Positions 1-5,564 of a stretch of DNA of 5,990 bases are shown piece after piece (position 1 is the stretch's first letter; each line of letters starts with the position of its first letter). The DNA is taken from the NCBI GenBank assembly GCA_934659415.1, contig CAKUHW010000069.1, positions 1-5,990 on the forward strand, in the 5' to 3' direction. The notes below the pieces were generated by a model that made no database searches, was not told where the DNA came from, and worked only from the letters and a program-made list of their open reading frames with translations. The DNA is from an uncultured Oscillospiraceae bacterium. GTDB lineage: Bacteria > Bacillota > Clostridia > Oscillospirales > Oscillospiraceae. The position numbers and the translations under genes are program-made.

Positions 1-450
1 CTGCCACACCACGGCCAGGGTCCACTGGGGCATGATGTAGGGGAAGATGAAGATGGAGCTGAGGTACTTGCGCCAGGCGAGGTTGGTGCGGGTGATGAGG
101 AAGGCAAACACGCCGCCGAACAGGATGGACACCACACAGGTGCCCACCGCCAGCAGCACAGTGTTCAGCAGGGGGATCCACAGGTTGGTCCTGGCCATGC
201 GGCTGGTGAACAGGTCGATGTAGTTCACCAGGGTGTAGCCGCTGGCCTGGCCGGTGAGGTAGGCGTCGATGGTGCCCGCGTGGATCTTGAAGGTGTCCTC
301 CACAATGGCCACAATGGGGGCCACGGTGCTCACCGTGAGCACGATGCCCATCAGCAGCAGAATCACGTTATGGGGCTTGGAGAAAAAAGTCTTCAGCTTG
401 TTGAAGAAGACGGCAGACCCGCTGGCCTGCAGGGAATTGGACTGGTTCAT
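1..450 (-). CDS. ABC transporter permease, FbpB/AfuB-like (N-terminal 150 residues, runs off the left edge)
   Basis: Inner-membrane channel subunit of a binding-protein-dependent importer. The frame is open for exactly 150 codons from ATG at 448-450 to base 1, so the C-terminal part is outside the window. The start is supported by AGGAG at 457-461, 6 nt upstream. A short polar N-terminus (MNQSNSLQASG) and a basic stretch ending KPHN precede a first membrane segment at about residues 29-50. A roughly 40-residue loop follows (Tyr/Asp-rich, NYIDLF), then a second membrane segment at about 94-120 starting LLNTVLLAVGT, and a third beginning near 130 (SSIFIFPYIMPQWTLAVV). The segment from 'NLWIPLLNTVLLAVGT' through 'FLITRTNL' resembles the first transmembrane unit of ferric/thiamine/2-aminoethylphosphonate permeases, which are often fused double-length proteins. 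It lies downstream of the binding-protein gene on the same strand, so the two are probably one operon, with the ATPase gene expected further left. Family call fairly sure; substrate unknown. Confidence 0.85.
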   Translation of the reverse strand, partial: MNQSNSLQASGSAVFFNKLKTFFSKPHNVILLLMGIVLTVSTVAPIVAIVEDTFKIHAGTIDAYLTGQASGYTLVNYIDLFTSRMARTNLWIPLLNTVLLAVGTCVVSILFGGVFAFLITRTNLAWRKYLSSIFIFPYIMPQWTLAVVWQ

Positions 451-485
451 GGCTCTCTCCTCTTTCCGTGGGGGTAGAGTGGAAG

Positions 486-527
486 GGCGCCCCTGGACGC
501 AGCGCCTGTGCGCGGTCCAAGGGCGCC
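486..527 (-). promoter_or_regulatory. Intercistronic stem-loop between binding-protein and permease genes
   Basis: Bases 486-498 pair with 515-527 as a 13-bp stem. Read as minus-strand RNA, every position pairs, including one G-U wobble. On the plus strand that same position is a C-A mismatch, which fits a structure selected in the minus transcript. A small inner GCGC/GCGC stem (502-505 with 510-513) can close the loop. The hairpin lies 35 nt after the binding-protein stop codon and about 35 nt before the permease start. There is no U-run after it in the minus direction, so it does not look like a full intrinsic terminator. The likely role, by analogy with binding-protein operons generally, is protection of the upstream mRNA or partial attenuation, giving more binding protein than permease. 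The T5 run at 528-532 would serve only plus-strand transcripts, and no plus gene ends here. Confidence 0.6.
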
Positions 528-562
528 TTTTTCAAGTGCTGCCGAATGTCAGGCGCAGGAGA

Positions 563-1969
563 TCAGCCGGCGCTGTACTTGGTCAGCATCTCGATCCAGC
601 TGCCCACGGTGAAGGCCACGGAGGCGCAGTACTCGGGATCCTCGAGCACCAGCTTGCCGTCGGTGGTCCACCAGTTGTAGCCGTGGTCGTTCTTGGCGGC
701 GAACTCGACGGTGGTGCCGTCCTCGGCCATGCCGCCGATCTCGTGGTGATACTTGGCCTCGTTCTCAGCAGCCACGGTGGGGTTGCTGGAGTAGCCGCCC
801 ATGTCCTTGCCCCAGGCGGAGAAGCCGTCGGCGGTGCAGGTCATGTAGGCGATGAAGGCGCAGGCGGTCCAGGGCAGGGGGCTGTTGTCGGTGACGAACA
901 GGTAGTGGCAGTAGCCGTAGCCGCCGATGCCCTGATAGCCGTCGTCATAAGCGGCCACGTTGATGTTGTTCACGGACACGGAGGAGGACTCCTCCACGGA
1001 GCGCAGCTTGGAGTACACCAGCAGGCCGAACTGATCGGTGGCGGACTTGTCGACCAGCGTGTTGCAGATGGGGCCGTCGTCGGTCTGGGCGTTGTAGGAC
1101 TCCACCCACAGCTTGATCCAGGCCAGCGCATAAGCGCCGTCCGCGCCCAGGCCCAGGTCCTCGGCCTCAGACTTCATGGCGTTGATGGTGGGCTGGAAGT
1201 AGGCCTGCTCGTCGGCGGAGAGGGCCTCAAAGGCCTCCTTCAGCCAGGCGGCGTAGTCGTCCCGGGTGAGCATATAGAGGAAGTTCTTGCCCACGATCTC
1301 GGAGTCGATGTCCATGTACAGGCCGTGCTCGCCCTCGGCCACGAAGTCCCAGCAGTTGTCATAACTCTTGGAGCCGGTGTTGTTGTACATGAAGACCTTG
1401 TTCAGGGTCTGCAGGGGCAGGAAGCCGGTGTAGCCGTCGGCGGTGATGCCGTTGGCTTCAGCCCAGTCCTTGGGGATGAAGGTGTCCAGAATGCCGGTCT
1501 GCACCATCTTGGACTCGATCTGGTTGCCGTCCTGGATCAGGGTCATGGCAAAGGTGCCGGTCTCCTTCAGGGAGTCGGCGGTGAGCTGATCGAAGATCTT
1601 GTTGTTCTTGGGCTGCTGCCACTCAAACTCCATGCTGTAGCTGGAGTCGATGGACTGCAGATACTCGATAAACAGGGGCAGGGCGCTCTTGCCGCGGCTG
1701 GAGTTGCCCACGCCGTAGAACATCTTGCCGTTGGACTCCTCAATGGCCTTCTTGGCCAGCTCCTCCAGAGTCATGCCCTCGGCCTCTTTGATGATCTGCT
1801 GGACCTTGGAGAGGTTCTCGGGCTCCTTGGAGGGCTCGGGATTCGTGGACTCCGTGCCCTGAGAGGGCTGCGGATTCGTGGAAGCGCTGGGCTTGGCGCT
1901 GTTTCCGCCGCAGGCCGCCAAGGCGAAGACCATGGCCGCGGCCAGAAGCAGAGCGACGATCTTTTTCAT
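563..1969 (-). CDS. ABC transporter substrate-binding lipoprotein, Fe(III)/AfuA/spermidine-like group
   Basis: A 468-residue extracytoplasmic ligand receptor for the permease encoded next to it. The signal peptide starts MKKIVALLLA and ends in lipobox LAAC with the lipidated Cys at residue 20. A Ser/Pro/Asn/Glu-rich tether (about 21-52) holds an 11-residue tandem repeat. The binding domain starts near residue 55 with a helix (VQQIIKEAEG) and a first strand 'GKMFYGVGNSS'. The C-terminal lobe shows the pattern of type-1/6 solute-binding proteins, 'NSPLPWTACAFIAYM' and 'WGKDMGGYSSNP' at about 362-397. It is longer than classical FbpA (about 330 residues). No adjacent Tyr-Tyr pair, the hallmark iron ligand of FbpA, occurs in the mature protein, so iron should not be assumed. 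The start at 1969 is preferred over an in-frame ATG at 1990 because AAGGAGG sits 7 nt upstream and the signal peptide begins there. It is transcribed divergently from the sensor operon, which may control it. Confidence 0.87.
   Translation of the reverse strand: MKKIVALLLAAAMVFALAACGGNSAKPSASTNPQPSQGTESTNPEPSKEPENLSKVQQIIKEAEGMTLEELAKKAIEESNGKMFYGVGNSSRGKSALPLFIEYLQSIDSSYSMEFEWQQPKNNKIFDQLTADSLKETGTFAMTLIQDGNQIESKMVQTGILDTFIPKDWAEANGITADGYTGFLPLQTLNKVFMYNNTGSKSYDNCWDFVAEGEHGLYMDIDSEIVGKNFLYMLTRDDYAAWLKEAFEALSADEQAYFQPTINAMKSEAEDLGLGADGAYALAWIKLWVESYNAQTDDGPICNTLVDKSATDQFGLLVYSKLRSVEESSSVSVNNINVAAYDDGYQGIGGYGYCHYLFVTDNSPLPWTACAFIAYMTCTADGFSAWGKDMGGYSSNPTVAAENEAKYHHEIGGMAEDGTTVEFAAKNDHGYNWWTTDGKLVLEDPEYCASVAFTVGSWIEMLTKYSAG
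1817..1882 (-). repeat. 33-bp (11-residue) tandem repeat in the lipoprotein tether
   Basis: Residues 30-40 (STNPQPSQGTE) and 41-51 (STNPEPSKEPE) of the binding lipoprotein are two copies of an 11-residue unit. At DNA level GGATTCGTGGA recurs at 1839-1849 and 1872-1882, 33 bp apart. The unit lies just after the lipidated Cys and is disordered in composition, so it probably sets the distance between membrane anchor and binding domain. Confidence 0.75.
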
Positions 1970-1976
1970 AATAGTT

Positions 1977-1983
1977 CCTCCTT
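1977..1983 (-). promoter_or_regulatory. Ribosome binding site that sets the start of the binding-protein gene
   Basis: AAGGAGG on the minus strand with a 7-nt spacer to ATG at 1967-1969. It lies inside the reading frame that would begin at the upstream ATG (1990), which has no comparable site. This fixes the start at 1969. Confidence 0.88.
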
Positions 1984-2033
1984 GTTGCATTTTTCACAAA
2001 ATCAGACCCGCAAGAGATGGCCTGATTGTCATA

Positions 2034-2063
2034 TTTATAATACGGGTTTGCCCGCGGAAACAA
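2034..2063 (-). promoter_or_regulatory. Putative sigma-A promoter of the ABC transporter operon
   Basis: On the minus strand a -35-like TTGTTT (2063-2058) and a -10-like TATAAA (2039-2034) are separated by 18 nt; an overlapping TATTAT (2042-2037) would give 15 nt. Initiation would fall near 2027, leaving a leader of about 58 nt before the ATG at 1969. The -35 match is poor, which is common in promoters that need an activator, and phased repeats lie immediately upstream. The assignment rests on consensus matching only. Confidence 0.5.
2043..2054. repeat. Small inverted repeat CGGG-TTTG-CCCG in the transporter promoter spacer
   Basis: CGGG (2043-2046) and CCCG (2051-2054) form a short palindrome with a 4-nt centre, located exactly between the -35 and -10 elements proposed for the transporter operon. 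This is the position of a repressor operator, but 4-bp arms can occur by chance. Confidence 0.3.
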
Positions 2064-2076
2064 CAGGGGACAAACC

Positions 2077-2116
2077 TGCGTTTTCTTGCTTTCTTCTGCG
2101 ATTTCCAGCTTTACCC
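2077..2116. promoter_or_regulatory. 10-bp-phased direct repeats, candidate response-regulator binding site
   Basis: Four consecutive 10-bp units start at 2077 (TGCGTTTTCT), 2087 (TGCTTTCTTC), 2097 (TGCGATTTCC) and, more degenerate, 2107 (AGCTTTACCC). The GC dinucleotide recurs at exactly 2078, 2088, 2098 and 2108, each followed by pyrimidines. The first and third units continue an almost perfect 10-bp match, CTGCGTTTTC versus CTGCGATTTC, spaced 20 bp (two helical turns). OmpR/PhoB-family regulators bind tandem direct half-sites with about one-turn spacing, and the operon next door encodes such a regulator. The block ends 13 bp upstream of the proposed -35 of the transporter promoter, an activator position. 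Binding by this regulator is an inference. Confidence 0.5.
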
Positions 2117-2168
2117 GGCACAGGGCGGCAGGACAGGTCCGGATTTGTACAGAACGTCTGATTTTGTC

Positions 2169-2197
2169 TTGCAATGCCGGGGCATATCGGATACAAT
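2169..2197 (+). promoter_or_regulatory. Putative sigma-A promoter of the sensor operon
   Basis: TTGCAA (2169-2174) and TACAAT (2192-2197) are separated by an ideal 17-nt spacer and followed by an AT-rich start region. Initiation near 2204 would give a leader of about 25 nt, containing a G-rich ribosome binding site (GGGGGAGG, 2217-2224) ahead of the ATG at 2229. The good match suggests fairly constitutive expression of the sensory genes. Confidence 0.68.
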
Positions 2198-2228
2198 AAA
2201 TAAAATCGATGGGGAAGGGGGAGGCGGG

Positions 2229-3533
2229 ATGCGGAGACTGGCCGGACTGCTTCTGGCGCTGGCGCTGGGCTTCGGTCTGCTGTGCGCCTGCGGCGCGCCC
2301 CGCTCGGACCTGCCCGCGCCATCCGGGCAGGACGAGACGGGGAACTGGATCTTTGACGATGTAGTCACCGTGGGCCGGGTGGTGCCCAAGACCGGACCGC
2401 TGGCCGCTTTCGGCCGGTGTACGCCCTATGTGGAGCAGCTGGCGCTGGATACCATCAACGCCGCCGGGGGCGTGATTCTGGATGGAAAGCGCTGCCGGCT
2501 GGAGCTGGTGTATGTGGACTCCCGCTCCGATGTGCAGCGGGCGGCGGCCGCCGCGCGGGATCTCATCCGTTCCGGAGTGGATATCATGATCGTGTCCAAC
2601 ACGGTGGACACGGTCTCCCCGGTGACCGCCGTGTGCGAGCGGGCGGGCGTGGCCTGCATCTCGGTGGATGCCCCGGCCTCCGCCTGGAGCACCGGCGGCC
2701 CCTACCAGAACGCCTGGCACACCTTTTTTGACAATGAGCGGGAGATGCTCTGCTTTCTGGATGCCTGGGACCGGGTGGACAGCGACCGGACCATCGGTCT
2801 GCTCACCGCCAACGACGGCGAGGGGGTGGAGATCGCCACCTTCATCCGGGACTTTGCCGCCGCCCACGGCTATACCATCGTGGACCCCGGACGCTACGCT
2901 GTGGGGGAGACGGACTATTCCGCCTTTCTGGACGCCTTTGCCGGGGCGGGGTGCGACATCCTGGTGGGCGTGATGAACCCGGTGGATTTCTCCGCCTTCT
3001 GGCGGCAGTGCATGGCCGGCAGCTACCGGCCCAAGCTGTGCACCATGGCCAAGGCCTGCCTGTTCTCCTCCGTGGTGGAGCAGCTGGGGGAGATCGCGGA
3101 CGGACTGGTCACGGAGGTATGGTGGAACCGGGATTTCCCCTTTACCTCCTCCATCAACGGCTGGAGCTGTGCCCGGCTGGCGGACGACTATCAGACCAAC
3201 TGGGACGGCTCTGACAGTGTGGTGCCCCCCATCGTGGGTTACCAGCATGCCAACATCGAAATCTTGTATGATATTCTGAAGCGGGCCGGCTCGCTGGAGC
3301 TGAGCGCGGTCAACGCCGCGGCGGCGGCCACCGATCTGGACACTGTGGTGGGCCATGTGGCCTTCAATGCTGACCATGTGGCGGTGATGTCCTGCGTCAC
3401 GGGGCAGTGGATCCGCAATGAGGACGGGACCTACCGGCAGGAGATCGTGGGCAACTGCCTGATGCCCGCCGTGGCGCGCACGGCGGAGCTGGTCCTGATC
3501 CCGGAGAGGCCGGAAAAGGAGGACGGGGAATGA
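2229..3533 (+). CDS. LivK-like periplasmic-binding lipoprotein, probable ligand sensor of the adjacent two-component system
   Basis: A 434-residue type-1 periplasmic-binding-fold protein (Peripla_BP_6/LivK class). The signal peptide begins MRRLAGLLLA and ends in lipobox LCAC, with the lipidated Cys at 21 (Cys at the -2 position is unusual). The domain opens with 'VGRVVPKTGPLAAFGR' (48-63) and contains the class's typical runs: 'TINAAGGV' (75-82), 'LVYVDSRSD' (93-101), 'LIRSGVDIMIVSN' (112-124), 'TIGLLTANDGEG' (188-199) and 'YSAFLDAFAGAGCDILVG' (230-247). The start at 2229 is chosen for the ribosome binding site and signal peptide, although the frame is open further upstream. Its stop overlaps the response-regulator start (ATGA, 3530-3533), so the genes are translationally coupled. 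No LivHMGF genes are adjacent, so it more likely presents an amino-acid-like or other small ligand to the kinase than feeds a transporter. The mature protein has 12 cysteines besides the lipidated one. Ligand unknown. Confidence 0.87.
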   Translation: MRRLAGLLLALALGFGLLCACGAPRSDLPAPSGQDETGNWIFDDVVTVGRVVPKTGPLAAFGRCTPYVEQLALDTINAAGGVILDGKRCRLELVYVDSRSDVQRAAAAARDLIRSGVDIMIVSNTVDTVSPVTAVCERAGVACISVDAPASAWSTGGPYQNAWHTFFDNEREMLCFLDAWDRVDSDRTIGLLTANDGEGVEIATFIRDFAAAHGYTIVDPGRYAVGETDYSAFLDAFAGAGCDILVGVMNPVDFSAFWRQCMAGSYRPKLCTMAKACLFSSVVEQLGEIADGLVTEVWWNRDFPFTSSINGWSCARLADDYQTNWDGSDSVVPPIVGYQHANIEILYDILKRAGSLELSAVNAAAAATDLDTVVGHVAFNADHVAVMSCVTGQWIRNEDGTYRQEIVGNCLMPAVARTAELVLIPERPEKEDGE

Positions 3534-4222
3534 AAGCGCTGATCGTGGAGGATGACCGCATCCTCTCCAACAACATCTGCGAGAGTCTGAAGCACAAATT
3601 CCACATGGCCCAGGCCTTTGACGGGGAGGAGGGCCTCTCCCGGCTGCTGCGGGAGCAGTTCGACGTGATCATCCTGGACGTGATGATGCCCGGGCTCAAC
3701 GGCTATGAGGTGCTGGAGCAGCTGCGCTCCATGGGCAATACCACACCGGTGCTCATGCTCACCGCTCTGAGCAGCTCCTCCGACCAGGTAAAGGGTCTGC
3801 GCGCCGGCGCGGACGACTACCTGGCCAAGCCCTTTGACCTGGATGTGTTCCAGGCCAGGCTGGACGCCCTGGTGCGCCGCTCCCGCCGGGACGGGGAGAG
3901 CCAGGAGAACATCCGCTCCTTTCTGGACCTGACCATGAATACCGATACCCGCACCGCCCGCATCGGCCCGGGCAAGGTGGACCTTCACGGCCGGCAGTTC
4001 GACTTTCTGCTCTACCTGGTGGAAAACAAGAATGTGATCGTCCACAAGGAGCGCCTGTTCCAGCGTATCTGGGGCTTTTACTCCAGCACGGAATTCTCCG
4101 TGGTGGAGGTGTACGCCAGCCAGATCCGCAAGGTGCTGCGGCAGTTCGGCTACGACAAATATCTGAAGACCGTGCGGGGCATCGGCTACATCCTCACGGA
4201 CGACAGCGAGCTGTATGGATAG
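3530..4222 (+). CDS. OmpR/PhoB-family response regulator
   Basis: A 230-residue cytoplasmic transcription factor. The receiver domain (1-115) has the acidic pocket E7-D8-D9, the phospho-acceptor D50 in 'VIILDVMMPGLNG', the switch Thr78 ('LMLTAL') and Lys100 ('YLAKPF'), so it should be phosphorylated in the standard way. The C-terminal winged-helix domain (about 130-225) shows 'VDLHGRQFDFLLYLVENKN' (150-168), 'KERLFQRIWG' (173-182), recognition helix 'VVEVYASQIRKVLRQF' (191-206) and the wing 'LKTVRGIGYIL' (212-222). An AAGGAGG at 3516-3522, 7 nt before the ATG, lies within the end of the upstream gene, and the ATGA overlap couples their translation. The partner kinase gene overlaps the 3' end by 8 nt. 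Likely targets are the divergent transporter promoter and possibly its own operon, through the phased repeats at 2077-2116. Confidence 0.95.
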   Translation: MKALIVEDDRILSNNICESLKHKFHMAQAFDGEEGLSRLLREQFDVIILDVMMPGLNGYEVLEQLRSMGNTTPVLMLTALSSSSDQVKGLRAGADDYLAKPFDLDVFQARLDALVRRSRRDGESQENIRSFLDLTMNTDTRTARIGPGKVDLHGRQFDFLLYLVENKNVIVHKERLFQRIWGFYSSTEFSVVEVYASQIRKVLRQFGYDKYLKTVRGIGYILTDDSELYG

Positions 4223-5513
4223 GCGCAACTTTCTGCTGCGCCGCCGCCTGCAGTACATGGGGATCCTGTTCGTGGTGTTTCTGGCGCTGCTGTGCAGCTT
4301 CGACTTCATTGTCTACTATGTGGCCGAGCGGGCTCTTTATGAGGAGGCGGACAGCCAGATGCGGGACGCCGAGGTCCATATCCAGGCCAACGTGGACGGC
4401 GCCCTGGACAGCTTTCTGGACGGACGCAATATCCTTTATTACGACGACGGCAGCAGCTATGTCATCACCTACCGGATCTTTCTGCTGCTGCGCAGCGCCA
4501 ACGGCACGGTGCTCAATGAGGACCATCTGGTCTCCTTTGACTATATGCTGAATGTGGACTTCTCCCCCCGCAACTCCGGCCGCCTGCGCACGGAGAAGGT
4601 GCAGCGCAGCGGCTCCGCCCGCTGGTACCGTACCTACACCATGCCTGTGACCGACTCCGGCGGACAGCTCTATTATCTTCAGATGGCCGCCGACTCCACC
4701 GATGTGGAGCTCTCCCTGCACATCATCCTGCGGGTGCTGCTGCTGTGTACCGCCGGAGCCCTGGTACTGGTGCTGGCGGCGGGATGGTATCTCAGCCGGT
4801 CTCTGGTGCAGGGGGTCATTGAGGCGTGGGAGCGGCAGGATGAGTTCATCAGCTACGCCTCCCATGAGCTGCGCTCCCCGCTGGCCGTGATCCACAGCTC
4901 TCTGGAGCTGCTGCTGGAGACCCCCGGGGCCAAGATCATCGACCGCAGCGATCTGATCATGAATTCCCTCACCGAGACCAGCCGCCTGCGCCGCATGACC
5001 TCCAATCTGCTGGAGATGGTGAAGCTGCAGGCCTCCGAAATGCGCCTGCACCCGGAGCCGCTGGACCTGGAGCCCCTGGTGAACGACTTTGTGGAGCCCT
5101 TTTACTATCAGGCGGAGGCCGCGGGCAAGACCCTGGACTGCCATGTGCAGCACGGCCTGTGCCTGGAGGCAGACCGGCAGCTGCTCACAGAGCTGCTGGT
5201 GATCCTGCTGGAAAACGCCCTGAAATATACCGAGCCCGGCGGAGTCATCCGGGTGCTGGCCTGGGGGCAGGACAATAAGGTGCGCCTGTCCGTCAGCGAT
5301 TCCGGCGTGGGCATCAGCGACGAGGCCATGGACAAGATATTCTCCCGCTTCTACCGGGAGGAGCGCCAGCAGTCAAAAACGGACGGCAGCGGGCTGGGGC
5401 TGTATATCGCCAGCCTGATCGTGGAGCGCCACGGCGGAAAGATCTCCGCCGCCCACAACAACCCCAAGGGCACCGTGTTCACCGTTATCCTGCCGCTGAA
5501 GCAGAAGGGATAG
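4215..5513 (+). CDS. Membrane sensor histidine kinase (HisKA-HATPase_c)
   Basis: A 432-residue class I kinase, partner of the regulator it overlaps. A basic N-terminus (RRNFLLRRRLQY) leads into TM1 at about 15-36. An extracytoplasmic domain of about 130 residues (37-168) is followed by TM2 at about 169-192. The linker to the dimerization helix is very short, with no recognisable HAMP domain. The H-box 'SHELRSPLAVIHSSLELL' has the phospho-acceptor His217. The ATP-binding domain carries the N-box 'LLENALKYTE' (N334), G1 'DSGVGI' (362-367), F-box 'FSRFYR' (376-381) and G2 'GSGLGL' (391-396), all intact. There is no clear Shine-Dalgarno sequence ahead of ATG 4215, so translation probably depends on ribosomes finishing the regulator gene 8 nt downstream. 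The ectodomain resembles no family I can name and may contact the LivK-like lipoprotein encoded first in the operon. Confidence 0.94.
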   Translation: MDRRNFLLRRRLQYMGILFVVFLALLCSFDFIVYYVAERALYEEADSQMRDAEVHIQANVDGALDSFLDGRNILYYDDGSSYVITYRIFLLLRSANGTVLNEDHLVSFDYMLNVDFSPRNSGRLRTEKVQRSGSARWYRTYTMPVTDSGGQLYYLQMAADSTDVELSLHIILRVLLLCTAGALVLVLAAGWYLSRSLVQGVIEAWERQDEFISYASHELRSPLAVIHSSLELLLETPGAKIIDRSDLIMNSLTETSRLRRMTSNLLEMVKLQASEMRLHPEPLDLEPLVNDFVEPFYYQAEAAGKTLDCHVQHGLCLEADRQLLTELLVILLENALKYTEPGGVIRVLAWGQDNKVRLSVSDSGVGISDEAMDKIFSRFYREERQQSKTDGSGLGLYIASLIVERHGGKISAAHNNPKGTVFTVILPLKQKG

Positions 5514-5521
5514 AAAATAGT

Positions 5522-5558
5522 ACCCCCGCCTTTGCGCCGCTGATGCAAAGGCGGGGGT
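5522..5558. terminator. Bidirectional intrinsic terminator between convergent genes
   Basis: A perfect 14-bp stem (5522-5535 with 5545-5558), rich in G-C, with a 9-nt loop. It begins 9 nt after the kinase stop. On the plus strand it is followed by a weak U-containing tail (CTCTATTTC); on the minus strand by CTATTTTC, so it can end both the sensor operon and the convergent apbE transcript. The U-tracts are short, and the strong stem must compensate. Confidence 0.82.
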
Positions 5559-5564
5559 GCTGCT

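Noticed and set aside
528..532. T5 run after the 486-527 hairpin as a plus-strand terminator
   Set aside because: No plus-strand gene lies upstream; both flanking genes are on the minus strand, so a dedicated plus terminator has no evident transcript.
1970..1990. Start of the binding-protein gene at the upstream ATG (1990)
   Set aside because: The added residues come from the ribosome binding site itself and would precede a complete signal peptide; ATG 1969 has the correctly spaced AAGGAGG.
269..2161. A 630-codon plus-strand open frame opposite the binding-protein gene
   Set aside because: It is antisense to a clear lipoprotein gene. Its translation is a low-complexity Gly/Val/Leu-rich string with no signal or domain, and its length results from GC-rich codon bias on the other strand.
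1970..2228. Fur box or riboswitch in the control region
   Set aside because: AT-rich pieces near 2022-2042 do not form a 19-bp GATAAT-type palindrome. No conserved riboswitch core is recognisable, and the leaders inferred from both promoters are short.
1740..3377. A 545-codon minus-strand open frame crossing the control region
   Set aside because: It runs antisense to the LivK-like gene, through two promoters and into another frame of the binding-protein gene. The His/Gly/Arg-rich translation has no recognisable fold.
3431..5153. Two minus-strand open frames (292 and 319 codons) opposite the regulator and kinase
   Set aside because: They are antisense shadows of genes with intact catalytic motifs, with His/Gln/Gly-rich translations and no supporting ribosome binding sites.
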